A stretch of DNA of 64,000 bases, taken from assembly GCA_013400155.1 (NCBI GenBank), contig VXBM01000058.1, forward strand, positions 514,398-578,397, written 5' to 3'. Both the position numbers and the translations under genes were made by a program. The stretch's first letter is position 1; the number at the start of each line of letters is the position of its first letter. The notes under the pieces are model-generated. The model searched no databases and was not told the DNA's origin. It was given only the letters and a program-made list of their open reading frames with translations. Positions 25,101-38,834 of the stretch are shown in pieces. This DNA is from Helopsaltes ochotensis. Lineage: Eukaryota > Chordata > Aves > Passeriformes > Locustellidae.

Positions 25101-28100
25101 CGCAGCACACATTCAGGGATGAGGACAAAGAAGGAAACTTGATGGAAGCTGACTAATTTGTTAGACAGACATTAGATGGATGCTTGTGCCCTTTTTCCAG
25201 TCAGACACCTCACCATTAAACACTATTAAATATTGGCAGCTTCACAGTGAAGTGCATTTGTGAATCCTGTACTGTGTAAGCAGAAAAGGCAATCCCAAAT
25301 TTCCTTCAGGAATGGCTTTACTCTGCCAGGTTGGGAACATCAGTGATAGCCACCAGAGTCTTTTAATTTCTGACTATAATGGTGATAAAACATGAAAGTG
25401 GAAGTGCTCATGTTGTTGAGCATGAGTTGGAACTAATCAGCTTTCTACAGATGCTACAGGGAAAATAGATCCTAACACATAGTCCTGTTTCATGTGCTGG
25501 TTGAAGCTGTTCCTCTTTTAATCTATATAAAAGTGAAGGAGCATCTTGTGTAATATCATGGTTTTCAAATTATTTCTAACTTGTATTTAAAACTAAGTAT
25601 TTTTTAAAAATCTGTGTTTTAGCAGATGCCCTTGTCATACATTTTTTCATTGTGTGTCAGTCAAAACCCACAGTCACCCTGTGTGGATAACTATGGCATA
25701 CACTCCCCTGGGTTGAACAACAGGCAGGGGTGGTAGTTTGTGTTCCTGTTTCTGCAGGGAGTCGCTGTGGCTTCAGCCTCTGATTTTCTCTGTTGTGCTG
25801 TGGATGACACTGAGATGCACATGATAGCCAACGAGCGCTTCAGGACAGGGAAACAGCAAAACTTGGAACCCTTGAATTGTGGTCGATTGTGGTGAATTGT
25901 GGATTGTACCCAGGAGGGAACTGGCTTTGTTGAATGATCAAAGGTCCCCTTCTCTCATCAGCTGCTGGGAATGGAGCAGCCAGATGTTTATGTAGCCAAT
26001 TGTCTTGTAAAACTGTGGAATTGGCTTGTACAAATAGCCGTGCATGCAAAACTTGACTGAAGTTATTTCAGAGGCTTTTCTAATGTAATCTGAAAATCTG
26101 GTCCAGTCAGACAACCTGGGATCCGAAATTGAAAAAAATCAAACAAGGATGCCTTCTGTTCCTCAAGCCATCTGATACTAAAAATAGTGTAGTTGGATTA
26201 AAGGTTGGTCTGTAGGAGGGGAACTCGTGATTAATTGACGTGGAGTTAAAGTCCCCTCTGAAAATCTGTGACTTCAGTTAACAACTTGCCCAAGACTTTC
26301 CACTTTTGAGGTTATCTGTTTCAAGCTTTGCTTCTGGACTGAAATGTCATACTTTCTTTAAAAATGAAAATACTTTACTTGTGGTGGTCTCCCAAGTAAC
26401 TTAACCAACAGTACAAACATTTTTCCAGACTTTCCCCTAAATAATGGTAATGCTTGGAAAGCAGGAAAGCAGCCATCTGTCATCGAGCTCAGAATTGCCT
26501 CTCAGCAAGAGAAATGTTCATTTTGAGTGTTCAGCTCTGACTACCTTTTGATTTCCCAAGTGGAGACCTGGAGGAAAAGCCTTACTTTATGCTCACGTGG
26601 AATGTTTTGTGCTGAATGTTCCTGATAAGGGTGTAGGCAGAGCAGCTTTGCAGTGGGCAATGTTTGGGATCTCAGCAGCTGTAACGAAGCTCTGAGGGAA
26701 GTGCATGGTGGTGAGGCACAAATCTGGTGGAGCTGTCACATTGTGCCCTGGCTGCTGGGTAGTTCTGCTGATAAACACTCTCCACAGTGGTTCCCTTCTG
26801 AGGATGGTGTTCCGTCAGACTGGTTGGTCTTCATCATCCCAGCCATGGACTGGTGTTCATTTTAATTGCTTTCTAAATGATCCTTGCTTTCCAAACATAA
26901 GAAACTGCATTAAACACTTGGAGGTAGAGAGTTACTTTTCCTGAAAGTATTTGTGGAACAAGGAAACTTCAAAGATTCCCTTGAAAAGTCTTCTGTGAAT
27001 TCTTCATTGCAAAACTGGGGTTGACCAACCGAGAAGCATCACTGGAGATTCATACTGAATCTCTCTGTACATTCATCCAGCTGCCATATATTTACAGTTT
27101 ACCTCTAAATGTATGGTTTATTTTTTTCCTTTCCTTTTCTTTTGACTAAATTACTTTCCTTGACATCATTGAGTATAGCTTGGAGATCTTTTGAAGAATT
27201 GTATTGGCCATTCTATATGCAAATACTTAGAATGAGCAAAGGTGAGAAGCCATCAGCAGGGCTGCAGCATGAAGAATTTAATGAAAAAAAAAAGATTTAT
27301 AAGATTGATGACCATTGTGCTTAGTGGTCAGAATGCAAGTAACAAGAGCTGAAAATCTGGGCAGAAAGATATGCTATAAAAAGCATTATCTCAAGATTAA
27401 GCTGCAGAGGACAATTTTTGCGTGATAATCTACTGGATTTATTTTGACACTTATTTATTTGTGGTGGGGGTTATGAAAGTGGAATTTTTAGCAGTCTCAG
27501 TGTAATTTGTAAAGCTGCTCAAACATTTTGCATCAGGGTTGAATGTTTTCTTTCAGTCAAATATATGCCTTTTCTTTATTAAAAGAAATATTTTTCTTGA
27601 TACTTTTTTCCCCCAGAGGAATGACTAATAGGTATTCAGAGGATTCAATACTTTAATATTTTATCAGAGGCCCCAAAATTCTTTTATTCCCTTCTCTTTC
27701 AGGGTAAATAATTTAGATTTCAGCTGCATCAAGTTTGATAAAAGCCACCTTGTTAACATCTCCTGCAGAATTACAGCTCTGTGTGCTTTGAGGGTTGCTG
27801 GAATAACTGCATCACTAATGCTTTGAAGTTAAATTGAATGGGCAAAGGAGGAAGACAGTGGGGAAATGCTGGGCAGGCACTTAATATATTTTAGTTTTGT
27901 TGGTTCTTTCACATCTGTTTAACTAGCTGCCTGACACAGGCAGACAGGGGTCTGTAAATGTAATGGGTATTCAGAATATTTCCATGTTATATTACAGGAA
28001 TATATTTTAGATCTGCATCTGGAGAAGCTCAGGGCTTTAACATCCCAGGTCCATTTCCTTGGATCTTGATGTTCTATATTACTTCATTTGTTCTAAGTTA

Positions 28101-31100
28101 AAACATTGCTTGCAATAATTGACAGGATTTGCATGAACAAACACTTAAAAATAATAACCCCTCCCCGCCCAACCCCTCTCAACTACATTCCTGTTTCTTT
28201 TGCAACTTCATTTCTCAAATATGAGCCCAAACTTGAAAACACAGCTTTTTTAAAATGCAAGATTATTTATGTTGTAATGTGGATGAGAATGGATGGTGTT
28301 TGTGGTGATAAGCAATTAATGGAAGCGGGGAGGAAATTTGAGACTGTACTGAGAATAAGGATGTTCCTCTTTGTTGCTGAGTGGAATTCTTTATTCTGTA
28401 GGTCTTTGGTGTATAGAAACTTGTAAGTCATTGCTTCGTTGAAGAAAGTTTGGAGCAGATTGGACAGAAGTGAAAGCATAATTAGTGGAAACAGAGGAAG
28501 TAGCTTTCACAATGTAAAGAGGTTGAATGATGGTCCTTGTGCATGCCTGAAGTCTTCCAATTCTGCTGGTCTTGCTGGAAGGGAACATTTGGGTAGTTTT
28601 GAACTTTTCTATTTCCTTTAGTTAAACAATTCCTTATTTCCATCATTCAGTGCACTTTATTGCATTGGCAATATTGAGGTGTAAGACCAGGACAGTTAGT
28701 TACTTCTCTAAGAAGTGGTAGTAATTCTTCATGTAGGTGCAGGTAGTAGCACATGTAAAGCAGCAGTAAAGATGAGGGTAGTTCTGTTCCTGTTGGACTT
28801 CAGATTGTTTTGCCAGAGATTTCTGTGGAAGCAGGGATGTTTTTTTCATGGCATGTGAGATTCCTAAAGACTGGGATTTGGTTATGAATGAGCACGTGTT
28901 TCCAGAATGGAATTACTTGAAATGAGTTTGTTTAATGGATTGTGGGTTCCTCCAGAGTGACGCTGCAGCGCCTGTGTGAGGAGCTAGCTCTTTTTAATTG
29001 GTCCCATATGTACTGGCAGATAGTATATTAACCATGCCTTGGGGGGATAAGGGCATCTGGTTGAATCTCGTGGTGCGTATTTTATTTCTTTTTATTTCTT
29101 TTCTGGGGGGATTTGCTTTTTTTTCCCCTTGGTTTTTCCCCCCCACTTTGTTCTTAGAACTGTAGATATGTATATATATGTATAACCACTAGCATTTTGA
29201 TACTTAATACTCGGCTGAGGGATTAGTTAAGCTTCTGCAAAATTATCTGAACTTTGCTGACAAGTAAAGAGGAAGAAACTTAGGTTTTTATAGAGAAGCT
29301 GGAGTTTCTGAGTATCTCTGAGTTTGAATGACTAAATTGCAAGAAGTCAGAAGCTTAATCTCCATCTTGGGAAGCGCTAAGGAATTGTCCTTTGAAAACC
29401 AGAAAAATGGAAGCATCAGAAAAGATTAATTACTTTTGGAAAAACCTTGAAAACACTATGCAGATTTAACTTGTATATCTGCAGGGTGTGGCTATTGGAG
29501 GGCTGTCCTGCCCATGGGTCCTGCTGGCCTTAACGAAGGGGAGCACCATCCTCAGCCATTTTCCTTGACTCATTCTGAACTGGACAAAGCAGAGTAATTT
29601 TGCATCTGGCTCTTTTGGCTCAGCTTAACAAATGGGGTAGTTGCAGGAGAAACAGGAATGAAAATGAGTTTGTGTGATTTTTCTATTGTAATGGTTTCTT
29701 GGTGCAAATCCTGTCAATTATCCAACTCTAAAGTTGTGCTGAATTAATGAGACACTTTGTAGAAAGGTACTTTTGATCACCTTCTGTAGAAACCCTCATT
29801 TCTGATGTAGGCTCTCTAGTGTACTACTTTTATTCATGGCTTAAAGAAGTGGAAAGACCTACTGTGTGAAGTTGCCCTGGGGTAGTGGCTATGTATCTGC
29901 ACTGCAGTGGGACCCAGTTTTAGTCTGTATTCTGCATTGTCTGCTCCAAGGTTTGGATAGCTATAAATCCTGGCAGAGTTCCCCCATGATGGATAACTTG
30001 CTGTTGGAGGTGGGAAAGGAGTAGTGTTGCATGAGATGAAATGCCTTCGAGCGTAGTCAGAGCTGGGGAAGTTCCCTGTGATGGGACAGTAGTGCTGGGC
30101 AGACGGAGCTCCCTGCGGATGCTCCGGGGCAGGTACTGGTGGTGCTCATGGTGGCAGGGAAGGCTAAAGCCACCAGGGGCTGCTGCTTCATCCTGTGCAA
30201 GGGCTGAGGGGGCACACCCTGATGAAGGCTTCCCAAAAAAGCTGACTTGCTGAAGATGCATGTCCGTTCCCTTGGAAGTGGCTTGTGTCCGTAGGAAATA
30301 GGAGGACTCCTTCTCAGAGACCCTCAGGAATGCCAGGTTTAAATCCTGGGGATGGTTCTGGCCTGGAAGAGGCAGTGCTGTACATTAGCATCAAAGGACT
30401 CAGTAGTAAAATAGTTTTAGAGGAAGGAATGGATTCTCCTTATTTTGCAGCTGTAAATACAATAATTGATCAGACCAGAAATTAATTTGATTTATATTTA
30501 AGTAATACATAACCTTTTTTTGTCAAGAATTTGTACACTTTGTTTCTCCACAGTATTAAACAGTGTTAGTAGTGGCAAATAATCAGGGCAGATTCCTTAT
30601 TTGTAGCAGGTGCCTTTGTCACCCAGTTCCTATCCCTGTCTCAGAAAATGAGTCTTAGCAAGGCAGGAGAGGTGTCACTGAACTACATAACTGCTTACCA
30701 AGTTATTGATTTATTGCAAAAAATGAAGGAGAAGAGTGACAGAGTGAAACACTGCTTTTGAAAGGGCTGCACTGGAGAATGCAGTGGCTGTCTGGCAGGT
30801 ATTGTCTGAGGTGGGCTTGTTGTGCACATGGCACAGAGTGAGGAGAAGAAACTTTTTAAAAAATCCTCTGACACAGAAATTATTGGAAAGCCTCCAAGAG
30901 CAAATTGAAAAAGCAACAGCTGCCTTCATGCTGCAGGATTCCATTGTTTTAATATTAAGCCAACTATACCAAATAGTACATGTACTGGAAACTCATGTTA
31001 GGAGAAAAATATGTTGGAAAGCAGCTTAGGGGTCAGCTCAAAATCAAAGTGAATGAACTTGACATATCTATGCTGCTGCGTGTTCTATTTTGTTCTTTCT

Positions 31101-34100
31101 TTTCTTGTCAGCTCCTATTTCTTAATTTATTTCCACTTTTTCTTTTTTTTTTTAAACCATTTGCCTTGTCTTGGACTTGTATTTTGGCTGCCATTTGTCC
31201 TGAAAAATGCTGAAGCTCATAAATTCTTCTGCTTCCACTGAGAAATTCTGGTATCTTTGAAACTGCAATCTAGTTTAAAATTCCAGAACTAGTTCAGTTG
31301 TGACAAAGTTATTAGAATTTGAGAGTTAACAGTAATTTCTGGGGCCAAAATGTTGGTAGTAGTAATTTATGACAGCAGCTCTGTTGATATATTGGTGAAG
31401 GTTTTTTATGCTTTATTTCTATTGATGCTAGAAAATGTTCTGTTATAAAATATATATGCCGTGAACATCAGGCATTGGAAACTACAGCTTATTTCAAAAT
31501 ATATTTAACAGTCATCAGTAGGTAAAAGACTGTAACAGCCCAAATCCAAACAGATATTTAGATGTTTGTCTTCTGTCCAACATGCCTAACCTGAAATGTT
31601 AGCCTGGGAATTTAAGCAGTGTAATGTAGAGACTGATGAAAGAACATTTTACTGTGGTACTATGACTTTTTTTTCCTCCTTCACTCATATCTTAGGGAGG
31701 TCTTATTTTATTTTTATGCTTTTGAGTGTCCTGAAATATTGACTCCTTCCTTTGTACTCTGATGTGTGGCTTTAGGTTCTGAACGGTTGTGACTGAACTG
31801 GGAACTTGGTCTTTGAATATCCTGTATACTTAGATTTGTTTAGGTTGGGGTTTAGTTTGACTGATGATAGAGAGATGTTAGAGGATCAGTCATGAAATTC
31901 TCATCTGGCTCTGAAGTTCCCTGCAGTTTGAAGGGTGTTTGTATCTGGGACTGTGTTTTGTTTGGGCAGCAATCCTGCTGATCGGAATCGCATAAGCTTG
32001 GCAACAGAACAGGGGCATTCAGCCAGAGCAAACTTGAAGTACACAGGGTCTGAGAACAAAACGTTTCACATGAATTAAATGGTGAGGAAACAGAAATTCT
32101 TTAAACTTGTAAGAAAACAAGGCGATGTGAGCACCATCACACAGGCAGCTGTGTGATCACAGCTATTGATAGGGAGTGCCGGTTCTTTTTATGAAATGAT
32201 GATAGTTATGTGTTTTTAAGAGATATATCTTGCCACCACAGGAAAAAGAATATTCCCTAGAAGTTGATATCAAAGTGAGATGGAATAATTCTTGGTACTT
32301 GCCTGCAAAGATCCAGTAGCATCTTCGCGGGAAGGCTTTTTGACACTCAGCTGATTTTGGTTTCCTATGTACTTTGTCACGTTTTTCTGTTTGCTGACTT
32401 GTGTCCCCTTTCCTTTCATGTATCTATTGTTTCTGTATACTACAGTTTTTTTCCATCAGAGCTTTATCCTTGACTCCCTTATTACACTCAGTAATGGCAG
32501 AAGAAGTCCAGGAGGGGCCCTGCCTGGCAGCATTGCTTGTAGTGCTGCCTCTCCTGGTGCTTTCCTTTCCCAAGTCCCATGCCCTGCTTGCTTTGATGCC
32601 ATCTTCTTGCTGTCTCGTCATAAAGATCAGAGCTTATCCTGTAAAATGCAGATTACCTCTTTCTGTGCCCAAACTCTCTCTGCCACCCCATCTCTGACCT
32701 ATGCTGTCTGCTGGGTAGGGTGGAAGGATCGTGGGGATAGGAGGGGGAAATGGTAACAGGCACTGGCTGAGTCTCTTCTATGCAACCGTGCATGGTCATT
32801 GGACATATGGAGAGGGAGCAGAAGTTTGCTTGGTTGGTTGTTTTTTGGTTGTTTTTTGTTTTTGCTTTGTGGAACATTTCCGAGATGCTTTGTCCCAAGA
32901 TTCTTGGGGGTGCCATGCCCTCAGCACACTGCGTCGTGCCAAGTTGTGCCATGAGCCTGTCCAAGCTCCTCTACTTACCAAATGTATCACAGGGTGCCTA
33001 CAGGCAAGTCTGTCTTCTGCATGTTGCCACTTCTTTGTGATTGAAAGGTGAAAATTCAGACATAATTATATGATTTTTCACATAAATAGCATCTTGTTAC
33101 CTGAAAGAGATTGAATGGATTTGTTTTGATAGACTGGCAAAATATAGGTCTTGTGATGCTAGATAAGCTTTTAATAACCAGATTTCTGGAGCTGGATTAG
33201 TTTCAAGAAGGTTGGTTGGGATGGATCTGCTTGAGTGTAGCCATGACGTGGTCTTGGGTTTGTGCATGCCAGTCTTGTGTTACAGAGCAGGCTGCTGATG
33301 GGATGATTTCTGACTTGATCATGATAAATTGCTTCCATCCCTTCTGTAGAGGGTTTTATTGCAGTGTTCAGTACAATGTTTATATGAACTGCTACTAAAG
33401 GATAAATAAATAAAGCACACTATAGTTTAATGTGGGGGAGGGAAAGCATTTAAAGTGTATTAGCAGTATTTGTTTAACAAGAAATGGATCAGAGATGCCA
33501 TTTGTCTGTACTGGACAGATTGGCTTTAAACAAAACAAAGCCTTGAAATGGATCAGTTTTTATATAGATCAGAATTCTTCTTTCCGTGCTAAAAAGCTGG
33601 AGGCTTGGGGTTGGGTGGTCCTCACTCCCAGCTGTGCTCACATAACTCATGGGGTAACCACAGTGCTGAAGGTCTATTGTGTTGTCATCTCCTCTTGTAC
33701 CTATAGACTGGATATGCTGGTAGTCAAGTTCCACGGGGAACAGATGAGAAGGAACATTTGTACTTTCTAAAATTCTCTTGCAGTTCAATTCACTTTTTTG
33801 TGTCTCTCCTGTCCTAGGCTGCTTTATCTTGCTGTAGGGTGCTGTTGAAAAATTCTGGGTTCATTCCAGAACTAAATGGGTTTCAGAGGTAGAGAGGTGC
33901 TTGTGCTGAAATAGTAAATGATAGAGATTATTTTTGAATTTCCCTTCATCTTTTGCTGATGCACTAACATGGATTTCATCTGGGAATTCCTTTGTAGGTG
34001 CTGTAGAAGGATGAATTGCCCAGAGGACTGCTTCTTGTTCTGGCAGATCCCTCTTCCAGAGTCTTTGAACTTTAGAATAACTGTTTTTCATAAGTTAACA

Positions 34101-37100
34101 TCCTATCAGTTTTGGTTTTGGAGTCAATGTGCATCGTTGCCAAAATTGGCCAAGTACAGGTCATCTGGAAATAGGATGCCAGTTTATGCAGCCATGTGTT
34201 GATTGTAATGCTGATGTGAAGAGAGAATGGGGGATGAGGGCTCAGGTGCCGAAGACTTTTCTTTCAATCACCATGTTGCAACCCAGTCAACCTTTAAAAT
34301 CTATTTATTTTGCTTAACTCCTGTTGCTGGATTACAGATTACAATGAGTTACAGTCCCCTCTTTCTTGACATTTATTTTTATACTCCTATCCAGTATATG
34401 ACCTTTTCTTAGATTTTTGAATTTGGGCCTTTATTTCCATCAGGAAAAATAAAATATCCACTAGGCTTGGCTGCTGAATACTCAATATTGTGAACAGCAG
34501 TGACTGTTTTGTCAAGACCTGAAGATGAAGAGCATTATTACAAATTTCAGTGCATAATTTTCTGTTCCAAGTCATATTTCCTTGCATGGAATCATAGTTA
34601 TTTTCTCCAAGATACTTGGCCTGAGTTCTGGAAGTGATTGTATTTTTGCTGACCAACTAAACCAAAACTCAAATGCTGTTAATTTTTAGTTTTAACTGCA
34701 ACAGAAATTGTGCCTGAACTAAATATGCAGCACGTTGAATGTTTGCAAGTTGAATGTTCTGAACTAGTTAGTCCAGAGCTAATGTGTGACTTATGAGCTG
34801 ATAACAAAATATATGGTAAACAACACAGAAGTTCTTGATTCTTATGTTCAATTACCTGGTAGCTAAGAGTGTCAGTGATGGCAGAGTTTTCATTGAAATA
34901 GGGAGCACTTTGAGCGTCACCAGGGAGGCAAGAGGCAGTACCTCTGTAGTGACAGTCTTAGCCAGCTATGGGTTTGGGCTACCAGTTATGCACCATTTGG
35001 TTTTCTTCTGCAGGGTGAAAGGATGGCATTAAGATGGGTAAACTAAGCAAAATAAACGGATGGAACTTGAATCCTTGAACAAGCAAAACTATTGTTTTGA
35101 ATTAAGATAATTGTCCAGTGTTATTGGCAGCATTAGTTAAATTTTGCTTCGAATGATACAATGTTCAGCAACTAGGAAAATACAATGCTAATTACAGGTC
35201 TGATGCTTTCTTTGGCATTTAAGGTATTTTCATTTTTGCTCAAGGTATTTTTAAACTTACTGCCAGTTTCTTTCTGTTATGTTACTCCTTGCATTTCTTT
35301 CAAATATTAAGTCATATCAGTAGCACCATCTAAATGGATCAAGAATGAGTGATGTGTAGTTTTGAGCTGCTATAATCATGCCAGCTAAGAATATCTTCTG
35401 ATGATGAATTTCAGTATAAGAGCCACCAAATGAACCTAGTGGTTCTGGCACATGAAATGTGAATGGTATAATGTTCCCTGAAACTTTATTCACTGGATTG
35501 CCAAAGTCATGCTTTTCAAGAACTTTGTGAACTTAAAACACTTTAAAGAAATATTTTGAGTTCACAGCAGTGGAGAGTGAATGCCTCTTCTCAAAAAATA
35601 GGTTGGCTACTGTTATAGGTCAGCTTTTGCCAACAGTTTCTGCAGGAGATGCCAGTTTGGAGTGGAAACCCAAGAAATGGGTTCAGTGAAGCACTTTATC
35701 CTGCTCTTGGCTTAAAGCACATGAATAATCCCATTGACTACCCACGTGTGCTTTACTGTGACTGCTCACATAGTGAAAGTTAGGCATGTGTTTAAATAAC
35801 GTGCTAATTTGGGGGCTCCCTGCCTGATGTCTGCTGGCAGAGATTTGATTTTCTTATGGCAGCCATCACATGACCTGTGCAGGGAGCACAGCGTGGTCTG
35901 CATTAGCCCTGTGGGCCAAAGCAAAGGCTATTTCTGCATCCACCCCCAATCCTTTCTGCACTTCTCTGGCAACTAATCAGCTGTTTGCTGCCAATTGTGC
36001 TCTCGTGTTTTTGGCACCCAACCGCTCCAACTTGCTGCTCATGCAAGTATTGAATTGCCTTTGTAAGGCACAGAGTAGGCTTCTCCTTGTTTAAGATTGT
36101 ATATCTGGTTGTTATGACATGAAAAAAAAAGATATTTGCCGTAGTTTTCTTCATTTTGGTCAAATTGTGCCCTTTCTGCCAGTAGTCCCATTAAAGTTTA
36201 CAGAGATGTCAGCAGAGGAGAAGAACCTCCATTTTGCAAGTCCAAGCTCACTGCTCAGGAGGGCTAATAGAATTTTTTGCATCTGTTGTCTAATGGAAGC
36301 ACCATTCTTTACTGGAGAAACCCTCGAAACAGATAATTTATGGAAATAGAGCTCTTTCAGCACTCAAGGGAGGTAAAAGTTAAATGCTAGGACAGGTTCC
36401 TCAAGCTGAGTATTTCACAGCCATTATCTCTGTTGATCCAAAATTGGCTCACTTTGAAAACAGTACAACTTAAGGTTAATAGTAAGTTTTCTTCCATCTC
36501 TGCCTTCCTCTCCCATCCCCTGCATCCAAAAGACAGCAGCTGAAAGCCCAGGCTTGGAAAGGGATCGTTTGCAGGGGAAATCGCTGCAACCTCTGCGTGG
36601 CTGGGCCTGAGCTCCAGCACCCTTTGCCTTCTGCGTATTTTCTCTTCCAGAAATACAACCTCAGCAGCAGGTTAGCAGACCTAGAGCCTAGAGAGAAAAG
36701 CAAGTCAAGCTGTAGTAGACAGCAGGTAGTTGATGGGACGTGCAAGCCCAGCACTGGTAATAATGCTGTTCCTTCAAACACAGCATCTCAAACCTTCTGC
36801 TTGCCTTGTACTTGTCATGGCTTTTGATCTGCTGTGCAGCCTTTGCTAACAACTCCACTGGAGAGGACTAGGAAACTCCAAACAAAAGCCTCTTAATTGC
36901 AACCTGAAGGTAAAATGAAATAGGTTTTCTCAGTCAGTTTAGTAATCCTAGCTGTCAAAGAGCTGTGTTATCTTCAGAATTATGTCAGAGAATATTCTTT
37001 AATGTAAAATCATCTTAAATAGAGTACTGCTTTGCTGGAGTGCTGTTTGGGAGAGTGAATGGGGTAACATGTAGTATGAGCAGATGAAAAATAGTATGAG

Positions 37101-38651
37101 TAGAGCGCTTCAGTGGGATGAAAACTTGAATGCTTGCACAGACACCACAGAGGTCCTAAAGTATTTCTGTTAACAGGCTGTAATTTCATGTGTGAAACAG
37201 GTAAACAAGTACTATATTCAGACTGTTAGTGTATATGCCTTGAACATATTTCTAAGAGTGTTTGAACTGCTGTACTTCCAGTAGCATAACAATTATTCTA
37301 CCTAAACACTGACGGACTAAGGACTAAACTGTTAAAAAAGTGTATCAACAGGCACATGATAAAGTATTTGTGATCTGGTACCAAGTTTATTTTCAAAGGA
37401 ATATTCATATCCACAAAAAATCCATAGAAAACCAGCATAGTATCTAAATAGTTGATTTGTCCCCTGTGTATACATAAAATGTTGAATAGACACACTCTTC
37501 ATCTGAAGTACAGGACTGAACAACAAGGACCTGTGTTGATTTTCTAGCTCTGATAGAACTTGCATGGTTCTGGGAAATCACTTAGCATCTCTCTTTCTGC
37601 AAGCCAGACCCTGTAATGCTTGTTTGCCTTGCAGAGGTCAAGTGGAGACTGAGAAAAAGGGTGGCTGCAAAGCGAGTTAAGAATCTCCTATCAAAAGTCA
37701 GAACAAATGGTTTAGTTTTGATGAAAGTAATCTGTACATTGCACACATGTCTAATAACTGCTGGTAGAAAAGAGTCAACTTACGAAGTTTTGATAAAGTT
37801 ATATTTCACTAGACAGTGCTGTGGCATGTTACTACCTTGATTTGGTTCGTATCTGCATTTTTTTCTCCCTTAGATAAGTAGTAGCATGTGAAAATGTTCA
37901 GTTTTTCAAATGAAGGTCAGTTCAAAGAAACATCTAAGTGTTAAAAAATTTCTCTTGACTCCCCTGATTCCACAAAATTGATTTGGAAGTCTTTCAAGGA
38001 TTGACTTTATTCTAAGCAGTTGCTGAGAAACTTTAAATTTGATGACTTTACTGTCCACTTGGATAGTTCTTCACCTAAGCCTAGGGAGTCTTTTTAAGAA
38101 AGTGACAAGTTTTGAGTGACATCTATTCATTGGTACCAAGAGTGACATTTACATTGGAGACTACAGGAACTATTGCTTACAAAGGAAGAGAATACAAAAT
38201 TCACAAGACAAAGGCAAACCAATAAGGGATTCAGCTCAGTGGGAATGGTAACATCTACTAAGGTCAGTGGGATGAGATTTAAGTACAGAAGAAGGAGTAC
38301 AAGGACGGATGAATCCATAGTTCTTTTAACGGTCTTTATTCCCCTGTTCTTTTTCCCTGTGGACATTAATAGAGGAACTGGGTCCATGAACAGCTTTATT
38401 ATATACTTGCAAATGGTCAGAGGTTGAATTTAGACCCTTTGTGGAACAAATGTGAATTGTAATGATCCTTTTACTTTGTGTGTGCATATATTTTTTAATT
38501 AAAAATTGTCTCCACGTTGCTGATAGTAATGAATGTTCTCAAGTTATAGAACTTGTTAACTCTCCCCAGAAAAGCTTGCGAGGCACTGAGCAGCAAGTGA
38601 AACATGCAGACACATCCAATTATTAACTCTCATTTTTCTGCACTATAATTG
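22191..38651 (+). other. PID1: PID1 upstream intron, second part
   Basis: AT-rich, CpG-poor sequence up to the splice acceptor of the PID1 exon. It holds a T/G simple repeat at 32831-32863, a short TA-rich run near 29166-29184 and a small perfect inverted repeat at 32136-32157. The open frames here have no recognisable domain, and I found no RNA gene or intact transposon. Confidence 0.75.
32831..32863. repeat. GGTT/GTTTTTT simple repeat
   Basis: TGGTTGGTTG followed by two GTTTTTT units and a T-rich end. Low-complexity intronic sequence. Confidence 0.75.
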
Positions 38652-38679
38652 GAGGTAATTTTTTTTTTTTTCTGTTTAG
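38652..38679 (+). other. PID1: 3' splice site of the PID1 exon
   Basis: An almost uninterrupted T tract leads to CTGTTTAG, immediately before the first exon codon (CAC). A branch-point-like TTAAC lies at about 38624-38627, roughly 50 nt upstream of the AG. The tract is strong, which favours constitutive recognition. Confidence 0.85.
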
Positions 38680-38826
38680 CACTTTCAGACCATGTTAAAG
38701 ACTAAGTTGAATGTCCTAACTCTTCGTAAAGAGCCTCTCCCGACAGTGATCTTCCATGAACCAGAAGCCATTGAGCTGTGCACCACAACGCCCCTCATGA
38801 AGACCCGGACTCACACTGGATGCAAG
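38680..38826 (+). CDS. PID1: PID1 internal coding exon (49 codons, phase 0-0)
   Basis: This exon encodes the N-terminal extension and the lead-in to the PTB/PID domain of PID1. PID1 is a cytoplasmic adaptor known to bind the LRP1 tail and to dampen insulin/IRS1-AKT signalling, notably in adipocytes and muscle. Read from 38680, the translation begins HFQTMLKTKLNVL and ends KTRTHTGCK, with no stop. Compared with human PID1 recalled from memory, only exon residues 8 (T for S), 16 (R for K), 22 (T for A) and 46 (T for S) differ, all mild changes. A T-rich tract ending in TTTAG precedes it and AAG|GTACTT follows it, so both borders fall where the PID1 exon borders are expected. The exon is a multiple of three and starts and ends in phase 0. 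It contains an internal Met codon at 38692-38694. The first coding exon and the large last exon, which holds most of the PTB fold, are not visible here. Identification is very secure. The gene is partial because of the window limits and an upstream gap. Confidence 0.96.
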
Positions 38827-38834
38827 GTACTTGG
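38827..38834 (+). other. PID1: 5' splice site of the PID1 exon
   Basis: The exon ends TGCAAG and the intron begins GTACTTGG. AAG|GTA fits the consensus, but the +4 to +6 bases (CTT) are weaker than the ideal AGT. The position agrees with the known Cys-Lys exon end in PID1. Confidence 0.85.

Noticed and set aside
25873..25908. Cluster of GAATTGTGG/GATTGTGG words
   Set aside because: Short, irregular and only a few copies, so it is better seen as local slippage than as a minisatellite or binding-site array.
32367..32756. Hydrophobic N-terminus in a 129-codon + frame, looking like a signal or membrane segment
   Set aside because: T-rich DNA read in this frame gives Phe/Leu runs. The rest is non-descript, and there is no splice or promoter support.
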